DNA of 64,000 nucleotides from Mesostigma viride (GCA_009746045.1 RPFO01000297.1:27501-91500); one strand, 5' to 3'; shown: positions 23,001 through 35,431, counted from the first letter of the stretch. Program-made: numbers and translations. The notes: generated by a model not told the origin, from the letters alone.

Positions 23001-23600
23001 ACAAGTGGTGCTCCTGCATACCAGGCAGAACGTCTATCAGCCTGTATCTACTGAACCTGTCCACCCCCACCAATATATACAAGCCCCTGATATGCTGGAT
23101 ATCCATCTGGATGTCGCCACGCTCCCTAGCAGGCTCCCTAGCATGGGACTGAGGTGGGTGAACAGCATTCTCCTGGCAACCACAGTTCTCAGCAGCAGCC
23201 TGGCAAGCCTCCCACAAAGGCTCCCTACCTAGCTTCCAAGCAAACATTGCTGCCTGCCCAGAATGCCCAAACATATGATGCAATCTATGGCCAGCCTCAG
23301 CATAGCTCAGCACTCTTCAGTACTGACCTGGCGAGACGTCTGAACCGTGTGTGGGGACACATGATCCACTCCTGAGGTTCCAGGGCTTCCCTGCAGGCCC
23401 TCCTGACGCCCCAAGTCAGGCCCTGCACCCTGGACCGCTCCAGGCCCTTCCAGCAAGGTCCCTTGGCCCTCCAGGCCAGCACCTGCTGGAGACCCACCAC
23501 CTGCATGAGGCATAGGGAATTCAGCTGCAGCATTGTTATTGCAATCCAGTGGAAGAACAACATCTTTACACCCTTGGTGCTGCACAAGGGGCACACCCCC
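20098..23600 (-). mobile_element. pol region of element A
   Basis: Minus strand, in element order: integrase with a HHCC-type region and GAVERSIR box (about 22400-23310), a retropepsin-like segment with PAILGQNFL (about 21860-22105), reverse transcriptase (20697-21785, DFKRAFLKGD and the GDD box), RNase H ending NPADALTK (20098-20700). RT and RNase H are of Copia type. The protease-like segment lies after integrase instead of before it. Confidence 0.85.
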
Positions 23601-23665
23601 GTCCTTATGTACATCCAGCACACCTTCCCCAAGGGGTGATTGACTATTTACAGGGGATGATGTAG

Positions 23666-25036
23666 CTAGTCACTGCTGCCCAGAGACTGGCCTCCTGCCC
23701 CAGCAGGCTTGGCCTTCCTGTCAGGACACTCACGACGCCAGTGACCTTCCTTGCCACACACAAAGCATGCTCCACCCTTCTTCCCAGACCCAGCCCCACC
23801 CTTGCCAGGCTTCCCCTGGCCTCCCTGAGGCTGCCCACCCTGCTTGCCCTGGTTGCCTTGAGCTTGGCCCTTGCCTTGCCCTTGGCCACCCTTACCCTGC
23901 TGACCACCAGCTTGCTGGCTCCCAACCCCTCCTTGGGAACCTGCACCCTTGCCACCCTGAGCCCCCTGCCTCTGGCGCCTGAAGCGCTTACGCTTGTTGG
24001 GCCTTGCCCCATCACGGGCTGGGTACCCGGGGACATCACCTTGGCCCTGCACAGCGGAGGTGGCATTGCTGCCATGGGACTGGATAGCTTTGCAGGCAGG
24101 ATCTGGCTTCCTTATGCTGAGGATTACAAGCTCCAGAGCACGCAAGGAGCCATCAGTCTGGTTAAGAAACATGCGGGCACCGTTCCTCCCATCCACACTC
24201 AAACCCATACGGTCCAGGAAATAGTCTGCCAAGGCCCTATCTGTGACCAGGAAGCCATACTTGGCCCCCTTGTCCCTGATACGGTTGAGCCTAGCCCATT
24301 CCTCTGCCACAGGACCCACTATCTCAAAGGTGTCATACTGATGTTTATAGTAGTTGGTGAGGTTGAGAACCTTGTCAGAGAACTCCTCCCTCAACCCTTC
24401 CAGGAACTGTGCCCAGGTTAGCTTATCCTTGACAGCAGTCCTAGCCTTTTCCCCTGACACGCTCTGACGAGTCCCTGTTGCACGTGGACGAGTGAAACAC
24501 TTGCACTAGGTTGACAGTGGGGTCCACGGAGAGCACAACCAGCTCCATGTCCTCTAGCCACTTGTCTAGAGCTTCCTGTGCTAGTGGTGGGTTAAGAGGC
24601 TTTTGTCCATTCATAAGCGTGACTGCACTCATGTGAGGCCTCGACCCTGGCAGCGCCTTCACCGGCTCCACCACAGTGGGTGTCACAGCAACAACACCAC
24701 TTGGGCCAGCAGGCACAGGGGAGATCACATCCACATGAAGCCTCTTACCATTGCCGTCAGCGGAGGTGTCCCTCTTACGCTTCTCCACGGCTGGTTGCCC
24801 ATTCGCCACCGTTATTGCATCAGTTTGCCCTGCCGCCCGCACCTTGCGCGCCTCCTCCACCGAGTCTTCGTGCCGCCTCTTGCTGCCTGGTCGCTTTCCC
24901 CCATCGCCGTCGCTGGCAGGGATTGCCTCCCCCACCAGCTGCTCCTTGTCCTGCCGAGGCTCCTGGCTCGCCCCAGCCGGTGCCTCCATCTCGCCCTTGT
25001 TGCCGTCTCCCGGTTTGCCACGAGGCATTATATACA
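23666..25036 (-). mobile_element. gag region of element A
   Basis: Starts MPRGKPGDG near 25027. Lys/Arg-rich N-terminus, a gag core (EALDKWLEDMELV, then LRNPRI-like helical region), a Gly/Gln-rich linker and one CCHC knuckle CFVCGKEGHWRREC. Nearly identical to the gag of element B from the middle onward. Confidence 0.85.
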
Positions 25037-25157
25037 GTGGGATGGCAAAACAAAACAGGCGATAGACAAGGAATAACAGGCTCAAGCGCTGGCGCTGCCT
25101 GAAGAAGCCGCTGGCTGCTCTCCAGGTGCTGCCTCCTCTTCACAATCCTGCGCTGTG

Positions 25158-25801
25158 AGTTAGCATTTTGGGCAACCAATATGCTAAGTGGATGCAGTTT
25201 GGAAAGACCTTTCCAACGCCGTGCTGACCGCCTGAAACAGACAAGGGACGAGAAAGATATCAAGTCCCGAAGTCCTAGCCATCCGTGGCCGACTAGGGTG
25301 CAGTCCTCTGGTATAGTGGACAGGACACGTGGCAGGCCGTGCCTGCACAGGCTTAGCCTGATTATCACGTGACTGTGGTCCACGTAGATCAGAGGAGCAG
25401 CAGCCTGTGACTGGTGGAATACTGGAGCTGGCACAGGTCTGCAAGGATACTAGGCCTTGCAGGCTTGTGACAGGTCCTGTACTTCCTAGGTTGCAGAGTC
25501 TAGGCAAATCCAGTTCGTCCTGGCTCTGCACTGATGCCAGTGGACGTTGAGGATTTGCTTGCACGCCTGCACGTGCCTCGTCACGCCGATGGGAACGAGG
25601 AACAACGCAAAGGATATAGCTTGGTCATGGGGGATGACCAGCTATCTCGGAAAGCACGAACCGTGGGTGCCACCTTGGTCGTGGAAGTGCCCATTGTGGT
25701 CGTGGCCTGGTGAACAGATTTAAGGTTGCTGCCTTGCAACATTGGCTAAGACGCGCTGTGAAAGACCAAGAGCTCACATACGTTGGGAGCTCTTTCTAAC
25801 T
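25158..25801 (+). repeat. 5' LTR of element B
   Basis: 644 bp, AGTTAGC…CTAACT. The first ~490 bp closely match the LTRs of A; the last ~150 bp (U5 side) differ strongly from A but match B's own 3' LTR. Confidence 0.92.
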
Positions 25802-25826
25802 CGTATTATTGTCTCCTTACATCTTC

Positions 25827-27013
25827 ATGTCCAACGTGCCGAGGGAACAGGCCATTGAGCCTTCGCAAAGCCAAAGCTCGCAGCCGCAGCTTCGGGTAGG
25901 AGCCCCGGAGCGATCACGACCTTTTCATCCCTACGCTCATCCGAGCACCGCATCAACCTTCGTCCAGGCGGCGTACCTGGCAAGGGGGCTGGCGAAGAAA
26001 GGTTGGGTGGCAGTTTGCGGAACTGCAGCAGGGCCGGCGGCGAGCGACCCCATTGTGATGCAGATTGAGGCTTCGACAGCTCCCGGCGAATTGGCGCGAG
26101 AGGCCGTCGAAAAGTTTGTGTCGATAAGGGACGAGCTGTCCTCGACGATTTACGGTCTGGAGGTGGCTCACCAGGGCGGGCACGTGACCGTGTCGCAGCT
26201 GGATTTGGCGCAGGAGGCACTGGGCCAGATCGTGGCCATTGGACTGGGAGCAGCGCGACTGTTCAACCATCAGGTGGCAACTTCTGTGCTGGGCGCGGGA
26301 GTTGAAGTCCCGGACGTAATCAGGCAAGCGCAGGCGCGCGAAGTCGACAACCCCTGGTCGTCGGCGGAGGTGGTTTCACAAACGTGCGAACACCTCGTGA
26401 ACATTCTTTTGCAGGAGTCACGGGGCAACGCAGACCGGTGGGTGATAACCACGAGACCATTTGGGATTTGGTCAACACTCGATACACCGCGGGCGGCGGA
26501 ACCAGAAGCACACGATCCAGTGGTCGAGGTCATCACGGGTCGGGAGGTAACGCCAGAAGACTTCCATTACCAATTCGTTGATCAGCCAGAGGGGATCATC
26601 GAACGTTCATCTCAGCAGATAGACGAAGGCGACGGTACCGTAGAAGGGTACGCTGCACGACGTCGTGCTGAGCTGCACGTCCCGCAAGAGCCCGAACACG
26701 ACTACGGTGGTCGTGGGGCCTGCAACAACAAGCGGGGTGGTGGACGCGGTGGGTGAAGAACCTTGAGTGGGATCGCCAGAGTGGGAGCGAGCCCCGGATC
26801 CCAGTGGAGAAATCTGCAGACGGGCGACCCGTTAGCAGAGTGCTAGGACCCTACGCCGACGGGGAGGACGCCGCTGGCAGCGACGAGGAGCGGCCAGAGA
26901 CGCCCATCGCAGCCACTGCTCAAGAGCGAGAGCTGGAGGCAGCGAACCAAGCAGGTGCTGAGTCAGTAGCTGGGACGGTGCCCACGGCATCCCCCAGCGA
27001 CGCCAGTGCTTGA
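25827..27013 (+). mobile_element. Extra pre-gag ORF region of element B
   Basis: About 310-390 codons between the 5' LTR and gag. No family recognised. Predicted soluble and mostly helical, with conserved blocks shared with the A version: STASTFVQAAYLARGL, GWVAVCG, QTCEHLVNILLQESRG, WSTLDTPR, SSQQIDEGDGT. It has no CCHC motif, protease or enzyme signature. Capsid-like or accessory function is possible but unsupported. Confidence 0.7.
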
Positions 27014-27066
27014 GTCAGTTCTTCCTTTTTCCTTCGCCTTTATTGTTGTGTCCCCACTTGTATATA

Positions 27067-28421
27067 ATGCCTCGTGGCAAACCGGGCGACGGCGACAAGG
27101 GCGAGGCGGGGCACCGGCTGGAGAGAGCCAGGAGCCTGGGAAGGGCAAGGAGACGCTGGTGGGAGAGGCGATCCCAGCCAGCGACGGCGATGGGGGAAAG
27201 CGACCAGGGAGCAAGAGGCGACACGAAGACTCGGTGGAGGAGGCGCGCAAGGCGCGGGCGCTGGGGGCATCTGATGCAATAACGGTGGCGAATGGGCAAC
27301 CTGCCGTGGAGAAGCGTAAGAGGGACCCCTCCGCTGACGGCAATGGTAAGAGGCCTCATGTGGATGTGCTCTCCCCTGTGCCTGCTGGACCAAGTGGTGC
27401 TGTTGTTGTGACACCCGCTGTGGTGGAGCCAGTGAAGGCGCTGCCAGGGTCGAGACCTCACATGAGTGCTGTCACTGTTATGAATGGACAAAAGCCTCTT
27501 AACCCACCACTAGCACAGGAAGCTTTGGACAAGTGGCTAGAGGACATGGAGCTTGTTGTGTTCTCCGTGGACCCCACTGTCAACCTAGTGCAAGTGTTTC
27601 ACTCGTCCACGTGCAACAGGGACTCGTCAGAGCGTGTCAGGGAGAAGGCTAGGACTGCTGTCAAGGATAAGCTAACCTGGGCACAGTTCCTGGAAGGGTT
27701 GAGGGAGGAGTTCTCTGACAAGGTTCTCAACCTCACCAACTATTATAAGCATCAGTATGACACCTTTGAGATAGTGGGCCCTGTGGCAGAGGAATGGGCT
27801 AGGCTCAACCGTATCAGGGACAAGGGGGCCAAGTATGGCTTCCTGGTCACAGATAGGGCCTTGGCAGACTATTTCCTGGACCGTATGGGTTTGAGTGTGG
27901 ATGGGAGGAACGGTGCCCGCATGTTTCTTAACCAGACTGATGGCTCCTTGCGTGCTCTGGAGCTTGTAATCCTCAGCATAAGGAAGCCAGATCCTGCCTG
28001 CAAGGCTATCCAGTCCCATGGCAGCAATGCCACCTCCGCTGTGCAGGGCCAAGGTGATGTCCCCGGGTACCCAGCCCGTGATGGGGCAAGGCCCAACAAG
28101 CGTAAGCGCTTCAGGCGCCAGAGGCAGGGGGCTCAGGGTGGCAAGGGTGCAGGTTCCCAAGGAGGGGTTGGGGGCCAGCAAGCTGGTGGTCAGCAGGGTA
28201 AGGGTGGCCAAGGGCAAGGCAAGGGCCAAGCTCAAGGCAACCAGGGCAAGCAGGGTGGGCAGCCTCAGGGAGGCCAGGGGAAGCCTGGCAAGGGTGGGGC
28301 TGGGTCTGGGAAGAAGGGTGGAGCATGCTTTGTGTGTGGCAAGGAAGGTCACTGGCGTCGTGAGTGTCCTGACAGGAAGGCCAAGCCTGCTGGGGCAGGA
28401 GGCCAGTCTGGGCAGCAGTGA
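27067..28421 (+). mobile_element. gag region of element B
   Basis: Starts MPRGKPGDGDKGE. Same layout as the gag of A, with the single CCHC knuckle CFVCGKEGHWRREC near the end. The first ~150 codons differ from A at many positions; the rest is almost identical. Confidence 0.85.
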
Positions 28422-28678
28422 CTAGCTACATCATCCCCTGTAAATAGTCAATCACCCCTTGGGGAAGGTGTGCTGGATGTACATAAGGACGGGGGTGTGC
28501 CCCTTGTGCAGCACCAAGGGTGTAAAGATGTTGTTCTTCCACTGGATTGCAATAACAATGCTGCAGCTGAATTCCCTATGCCTCATGCAGGTGGTGGGTC
28601 TCCAGCAGGTGCTGGCCTGGAGGGCCAAGGGACCTTGCTGGAAGGGCCTGGAGCGGTCCAGGGTGCAGCAGGCCTGAC

Positions 28679-31600
28679 TTGGGGCGTCAGGACGGCCTGC
28701 AGGGAAGCCCTGGAACCTCAGGAGTGGATCATGTGTCCCCACACACGGTTCAGACGTCTCGCCAGGTCAGTACTGAGAGAGTGCTGAGCTATGCTGAGGC
28801 TGGCCATAGGTTGCATCACATGTTTGGGCATTCTGGGCAGGCAGCAATGTTTGCTTGGAAGCTAGGTAGGGAGCCTTTGTGGGAGGCTTGCCAGGCTGCT
28901 GCTGAGAACTGTGGTTGCCAGGAGAATGCTGTTCACCCACCTCAGTCCCATGCTAGGGAGCCTGCTAGGGAGCGTGGCGACATCCAGATGGATATCCAGC
29001 ATATCAGGGGCTTGTATATATTGGTGGGGGTGGACAGGTTCAGCAGATATAGACTGATAGACGTTCTGCCTGGTATGCAGGAGCACCACTTGTTGTTGGG
29101 TATGAAGGCCCTGATCCCAGGCTTTGGGGTGTGCAAGAGTGTGCAGGCAGACTTGCAGTTTGACTGTTTGCTCAAGCATCAGGACCAGCTGCCTTGTAAG
29201 CTGGTAGTAGTCCCCAGGGAGAGTCATGGGCAGCAAGGGGCTGTAGAGAGATCCATACGTGAGGTGAAGACAGTGGTGCTAGCAGCAGAGTCAGTGCCAC
29301 TTGTGGCATCTGCCTTAGAGAGGGCAGCCTGGTGTAAGGGGATAGAAGAGCAGCTGAACCACAGGGTTAACTATTACTTTGATGGTGTGGCTGTCTCTCC
29401 CCTGGCCCTGCAGTATAGCTTATTGCCTGAGAACGTGGTGCAGGCCAGTCTTAGGAAGGCAGATAGGTTATTTGCCCAGCTGAGACGTAAGGACAAGAAC
29501 TGGAATGTGCTGAGGCCTCAGGTGGGGCTGAAGGTCAGGATGTGGAAGGAACCATCTATTCCAGGCAAGCGGGGGAAGTGGCAGGATGGGGTTGTCACTC
29601 GTGTGGAAGAAGCTAACAGATCTTGCCTGGTGGCTTTGGAAAAGGATCCAAGGCACGTGTACAGGTTGTCCTGGGCTCATGTCAAGGAAAGAAGGCCACA
29701 TGCAATCTGGCCTGCAGACGGGCCAGGCCCTCCCAGCTGGGTTGAGGAGCCAGGCCAGAGCCAGGCAGCAGCAGCTAACAATCCTCTGGTGGTGGATGAT
29801 GGTCTGTCCCTGCTGGAAGATGACGAGCAGGAGGAGGCTGCTGAAGCAACTGTCACAAGGCCAGAGGGGACGGGGCAGCCACCTAAGGCCCGGGGGCCTC
29901 TCATGGCGGACGTCATCCGAGCACTCATGCGCAGCAAACATGATCCCAAGGTATCCAAGCTCACGGGGTGGGGGTCGTGCTGGGCAGCTACAATGGAGGT
30001 AGATACCAACTCACAGGTGTCTGTCATCAGAGAAGAGGATGCTGTAGGCTTACAGATGTCCCATCCCAGTTGCCTTGCTGTGTCTGATTTCTCAGGAAAG
30101 GTGTCCATGAAGATCCTTGGGGAAGTGAGTGTGCCTATCTTAGGGGTGCCCACCACGTTCTGTGTGGTAGAGGGCTATCAGGGGCCTGCCATTCTGGGTC
30201 AGAACTTCTTGTGCATGCCAGGGGTTACTTTGACCTCTGATGAGTTGGCACTAGAAGGCAGGCTGGCAGGGGCAGCCTCCCCCTTGAAAGATATCACTAT
30301 TCCCAGGGTCTTGCAGTGGCGGTCAAGGCTGTTAGGAGTCAGCCAGCTGAGGGTCCTCAAGGTCAGGAGCCCATAGCTGAGGACCTGTTGATCATCCCCC
30401 TTTGATCCAAGGCAGTTAGGGGTAAACAGGTACCAGATAGCTGCTCACAGTCCTATTCCCTGGCGCCAGCTAGTCGAGATGATGCAAAGCCCCAAGATGG
30501 CTAAGGCATGGACTCTTGGCTTTGTTGCTTCTGGGCATGAGTGGATAGTTTCCAACTGTGCAGAACCTGTGGATGAGCTGCCAGAAGTTCACCAGCTGCT
30601 CAGATTGATGTTTGTCCTCAAGCTCTTGGAACAAACAGGGATCCACTGGAGACACAGAAAACCCACAAGTATTCTTCAAGAATTTCTCTAGGCTCTTTCT
30701 CCAGATAATGGGGCTGGACCTGAGACCTTCCAACCCTTTCAGAATTCTCAGGTACCTGGCCTTTATCTCTGCTCTCCATACAGCAGGTACAGTCACAAAG
30801 AAAGGAGGGATATCTCTCCAAGTCTGCCTAGCCTGATCTTGGTCACCCTTGAGAAAAGCCCTCTTGAAATCAATCAGCACAGAGCTATAGGGCACACCCT
30901 TAACCAGAAAAGACAGAAATATACACAGCAGAATCCTCCACGTGTCATGCAGCATCCCTGGAGTATAGAGCTCCTCATCTAACAACTGGCCAGTGCCATG
31001 ATATACTCGGTTACAACTGGTCTGACATGTGGCACCTGGACACCATCTACCCCCATGCACAATGGCCTTCCTGTCTTTGCCTCACTGCATGGTGATGACC
31101 TTCATCTCATAGGTCCACCAGACTGGGTTGAGGCTGTCTTGGCTAAGATCCAGAAGCGGTTTGAGCTGGGTAAGATACAGCACATGGTGGAGAATGAGCC
31201 TATGGTCTTCTGTGGCATGCAGGCTACGTTGTTCCAAGCCAAGGGCTCGTGGTTCATCAGGATGGAGGGTGGTAAGGACTACCCACAGCAGATTGTAGAC
31301 GCATTGCAGGAGCCCATCACGCAGGCTAGGTGTGCTACCATCAGGGGCATGCTGGCATGGCTTGCAAGTATATGTGCCCCTGACTTGCTGGTTTTGAGTC
31401 GACTTACTGATTCCCAGCTGGTTGAGGTGGGTGCTGAGAGTGTGGTGCAGGCTGTCATGATGTCTCCCCCTCTTATACTGGGTCCTGTGGATTTATACAA
31501 GCCCCTTGACATGGTTCTCTATGTAGACAGTTCTATGGATAATAGGAAGGTCACAGAGGTCAGGGGCAGGGCAGCAGCATTAGTCACCCTGGAGCAAGAT

Positions 31601-32000
31601 CACACCTCACTTGTTACCTGGTACAGTCGGTTGCAGAACAGGGTTACACCCAGCAGTGATATTGCTGAGTGCAGGGCAATCTGTGAAGGGCTGCATTCTG
31701 CTCTTTACTTGAGGGAGCTCTTCTACCAGCTATGTCAAGTGGCTTCCTGTAGGTTGCAGCTGCACACACTGCATGGTGAGGACTGATAGCATGGGCATGG
31801 TGCAATTTGTGCACAGGCAGCTGGCCAGGAGCAGGGACCTTGACTACTTGTTGCTCAAGGAGATGTCCTACCTAGCTCACATTGAACATGTGCCTGGTGT
31901 GGACAACCCTGCAGATGCCCTCACCAAGCTGGAGGAGAAGGCGGAGAGGCAGTACCCCCTGCTCCGTGGGCTCATGGACCCCTTACACGGGCGGCCATAG
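28679..32000 (+). mobile_element. pol region of element B
   Basis: Integrase (about 28790-29700), protease-like segment (about 29990-30240), reverse transcriptase and RNase H (about 30400-32000, ending NPADALTK then a short tail). Same unusual order as in A. It no longer looks able to make a whole product. Confidence 0.82.
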
Positions 32001-33017
32001 AGACCAGGCCTTGCTTCAGCTTGGGTGTCCCCAGTGGGCTGCTTGACCAAAGTACCAAGTGGTGACTGGTGCTTACTGGTTGACAGCCGGTCCTTCAGGG
32101 TTAGGTACACCCTCCTGGACAGGAGTTGGTGTGGAATGTCACTCCTACCAGCTGAGAATAATGCCTGGCCCTCCCCATGGGGTTCAGAAGAGTCGCCAGG
32201 ACTTAAGTCGACGCCTTTGGCCTCAAACAGTTAGGCCATGCAAGGGCAACCCGAATGCTCAGTTCTTACAGGTTGCTGTATATATGTTTTCTAGTGCTTG
32301 TTTCCAACCTGTTGCTAATAAAGAACCTGGTTGTGTGACCATGTGGAACATGGTCGCCAGGGAACCACATTCTGGGTTATATAATGCTTGAATAAAACAT
32401 AATCATGTCATGTCATTCTCATGTTGTTCCCATGGTTGTACTGTTTCTCTTGTGTAAAGTTCCAGGTCACCTATAAACCTGGAGGTTGGGGTGGGGTTCA
32501 ATTCCCCAGCAGAGCCACAGCCTGGCATGAGTGATTCCTGGGCTTAACACCCAGTGAAGACATGGGCTCCCCAATAAGGCAGTATTTGTATAGGTGCTAC
32601 CTGAGTCTCTTTGAGCATAAAAGGGAAAGGCTGGCCAAGGCGGGCGCCATAAGAACGGGCGCCTGTGATAACTGTGAAAGATCAGGAACTCACAATAATA
32701 CGTTCTTGGCATCCTTTAATCCCAGCCATTGGACTAGGTAATGTGCCTTGACTTTAATCTAACACCAAGTTCCCAAGGAAAGGTTGGGAGCTGACCAAGG
32801 GGTCAGGGGATAACCTGGGGTGACCTCTGATTCACTGGCCAGTACACCTAGCCTGGTCCAAGGGCGTATATGTTGTTACCCAAAAGGAGGCAGGACCCTG
32901 GGCCCTATCAGGTCTGATCAACCCCAAGGGATCGACCAAGCGGTCTGTGGCTGAGTGAGCACAAGCAAGGTTAGGCTTGTTTCAAGCTGGTCCAGCTCCA
33001 AAAGAAGAAAGGGTTGG
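32001..33017 (+). mobile_element. 3' non-coding part of element B
   Basis: About 1 kb between RNase H and the 3' LTR, nearly identical to the same part of A (14863-15492 and 19729-20097). It includes AATAAAGAACC and GAATAAAAC, possible poly(A) signals, and ends in a polypurine tract. Confidence 0.8.
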
Positions 33018-33661
33018 AGTTAGCATTTTGGGCAACCAATATGCTAAGTGGATGCAGTTTGGAAAGACCTTTCCAACGCCGTGCTGACCGCCTGAAACAG
33101 ACAAGGGACGAGAAAGATATCAAGTCCCGAAGTCCTAGCCATCCGTGGCCGACTAGGGTGCAGTCCTCTGGTATAGTGGACAGGACACGTGGCAGGCCGT
33201 GCCTGCACAGGCTTAGCCTGATTATCACGTGACTGTGGTCCACGTAGATCAGAGGAGCAGCAGCCTGTGACTGGTGGAATACTGGAGCTGGCACAGGTCT
33301 GCAAGGATACTAGGCCTTGCAGGCTTGTGACAGGTCCTGTACTTCCTAGGTTGCAGAGTCTAGGCAAATCCAGTTCGTCCTGGCTCTGCACTGATGCCAG
33401 TGGACGTTGAGGATTTGCTTGCACGCCTGCATGTGCCTCGTCACGCCGATGGGAACGAGGAACAACGCAAAGGATATAGCTTGGTCATGGGGGATGACCA
33501 GCTATCTCGGAAAGCACGAACCGTGGGTGCCACCTTGGTCGTGGAAGTGCCCATTGTGGTCGTGGCCTGGTGAACAGATTTAAGGTTGCTGCCTTGCAAC
33601 ATTGGCTAAGACGCGCTGTGAAAGACCAAGAGCTCACATACGTTGGGAGCTCTTTCTAACT
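33018..33661 (+). repeat. 3' LTR of element B
   Basis: Matches the 5' LTR at 25158-25801 with one substitution noticed; followed by the TSD CTGTG. Confidence 0.92.
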
Positions 33662-33666
33662 CTGTG

Positions 33667-34751
33667 CGTGCCACCGGTGTCCCCACTCGTGGAACTGAGC
33701 GGACTTCCTCCGCGTTGTAAGGACCTAGCACACGGCTCACCGGCCTCCCGGCTGCTGTCTGCTCTACCGGCACTCCGGCAGTCTGGCCGCACTGCCACGG
33801 CGATACCACTGAAGGTTTCGGACCCACCGGCTACCACCCCCTCGCCGATCGTTGCGAGACCCCCGACCAATCTCAGCAAAATCGTGTTCCGGCTCAAATG
33901 GTATGTGTAACTCTGCTCTACGCCGAGCTGAGTATCCCTCGTTTGTGCCGTCACCCTCGTCAATCTGCTGCGACGACCGGGCTATGATGCCCGTTGGTCG
34001 GTCCACGAACTGATCGTGGAATTCTTCGTCGGTGACCTCCCGACCGGTGATTACCGTCACCGTTGGCCCAGTCGCCCCTGGCCTGCTCTGCACCGAGGCT
34101 CGGCGTGTCCAAGGTCGACCAAATGCCCGGCGGACGTGTTGTGATAACCCAGTGATCCGCGTGACCACGCGACTCCTGGATCAGAATGTTTACCAGATGC
34201 TCACAAGTTTGAGCCACCACCTCGGCCGAATCCCACGGGCTATCCGCCTCGCGCGTCTGCGCGTCCCGAATGATGTGCGACGCGTCGGTCCCCTCTCCCA
34301 GCGAGCTTGTCGCCACCCAGTGATTATACAGCCTGGTTCCACCTAAACAGATGGCCACCAGTTGGCCCAGCGTCTCTCGCGCTAAGTCAAGCGCCTGGAT
34401 GGTTACGTGCCCGCCCTGGTACGCAACTTCTAAACTGTAGATCAACGAAGCAATCTCGTCTCGTATGGCAACGAGACGCTCCGTGCAGACCCTCCCTGTT
34501 TCTCCTGGCGACGTCGTCGCCCGAATCCTCATCACCACGGGGTCGTTCGCCGACGGCCCTGCTGCGTTACCGAACACAGCCACCCAACCGCCCTCCGCAA
34601 GGCCTCGCGCAACGTAGGCCGCTTGCACAAAGGTGGAAGCGTTGGATTGATGAGTATAGGGATAGAAAGCGTTCTCGCGCGCCGGCAACTCTGGTGCTGC
34701 TTCGCGCCTGGGAGACGACTCAGGTGTTTCAACCCGAGCCTCGGCCGACAT
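33667..34751 (-). mobile_element. Pre-gag ORF region of element A (split by B)
   Basis: Minus strand, first Met at 34751 (MSAEARVETPESS), 32 bases after the 5' LTR. It shares the block order of the B version (STFVQAAYVARGL, QTCEHLVNILIQESRG, WSTLDTPS, SSQQIDEGDGT) but only about 55-60% of residues by eye. Element B sits inside it; the remaining end lies at about 25066-25152. Confidence 0.7.
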
Positions 34752-34782
34752 GAAACCCCGCAAACAGGAATGCAATAATACG

Positions 34783-35431
34783 AGTTAGCAAACAACCAGA
34801 GCTGTGAGCTCCTGGTCTTTCACGCACACAACGGGATGAGCCAAAGTTGCAAGGCAGCAACCTTTTAACCCGTGCACCAAGCCACGACCACGGTGAGCCG
34901 GGTTCCACGTCCAATGTGGGAGCCTCGGTTCGTGCTTTCCGAGATAGCTGGTCATCCCCCATGACCAAGCTATATCCTTTGCGTTGTTCCTCGTTCCCAT
35001 CGGCGTGACGAGGCACGTGCAGGCGTGCAAGCAAATCCTCAACGTCCACTGGCATCAGTGCAGAGCCAGGACGAACTGGATTTGCCTAGACTCTGCAACC
35101 TAGGAAGTACAGGACCTGTCACAAGCCTGCAAGGCCTAGTATCCTTGCAGACCTGTGCCAGCTCCAGTATTCCACCAGTCACAGGATGCTGCTCCTCTGG
35201 TCTACGTGGACCACAGTCACGTGATAGTCAGGCTAAGCCTGCGCAGGCACGGCCTGCCACGTGTCCTGTCCACTATACCAGAGGACTGTACCCTAGTCGG
35301 CCACGGACGGCTAGGACTTCGGGACCTCATATCTTTCCCGTCCCTTGTCTGTTTCAGGCGGTCAGCACGGCGTTGGAAAGGTCTTTCCAAACTGCATCCA
35401 CTTAGCATATTGGTTGCCCAAAATGCTAACT
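34783..35431 (-). repeat. 5' LTR of element A
   Basis: 649 bp, the partner of 14212-14862. TSD CTAAG at 35432-35436. The next bases inward read CGTATTATTG in both A and B; this does not begin with TGG, so an ordinary tRNA 3'-end primer site is not evident. Confidence 0.9.

Larger units (their letters stand above)
25158..33661 (+). mobile_element. Copia-type LTR retrotransposon B (fossil) inside element A
   Basis: Plus-strand copy of the same family, opposite in orientation to A. LTRs at 25158-25801 and 33018-33661 (644 bp each, one difference noticed), TSD CTGTG at 25153-25157 and 33662-33666. It landed inside the pre-gag frame of A. Parts: 5' LTR, pre-gag frame, gag, pol, about 1 kb of 3' non-coding DNA, a purine tract AAAGAAGAAAGGG just before the 3' LTR. 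The near-identical LTRs make it very young. It is broken: about two or three defects in pol, including one internal rearrangement. Confidence 0.92.
14212..35431 (-). mobile_element. Copia-type LTR retrotransposon A (fossil, nested insertions)
   Basis: Minus-strand LTR element with LTRs at 34783-35431 (5') and 14212-14862 (3'), beginning AGTTAGC and ending CTAACT, and a 5-bp TSD CTAAG. Parts in order along the minus strand: 5' LTR, an extra pre-gag reading frame (interrupted by element B), gag with a CCHC knuckle, integrase, protease-like, reverse transcriptase, RNase H, a long 3' non-coding part (interrupted by element C), 3' LTR. The two LTRs differ at several sites (roughly 1% by eye), so it is somewhat older than B. 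It is broken: two large insertions and at least one small break in the coding part. Confidence 0.9.

Noticed and set aside
32487-32515. A tRNA-like T-arm (GGGGTTCAATTCCCC) here and in reverse at 15365-15390
   Set aside because: Only the T-arm fits; no matching acceptor stem, D-arm or anticodon arm is found, and the sequence belongs to the 3' non-coding part of the LTR elements.
33018-35431. A 2.4-kb DNA transposon with ~645-bp terminal inverted repeats around one ORF
   Set aside because: The two repeats are LTRs of two different elements (B's 3' LTR and A's 5' LTR). The TSDs CTGTG and CTAAG and the direct repeats at 25158 and 14212 pair them differently.
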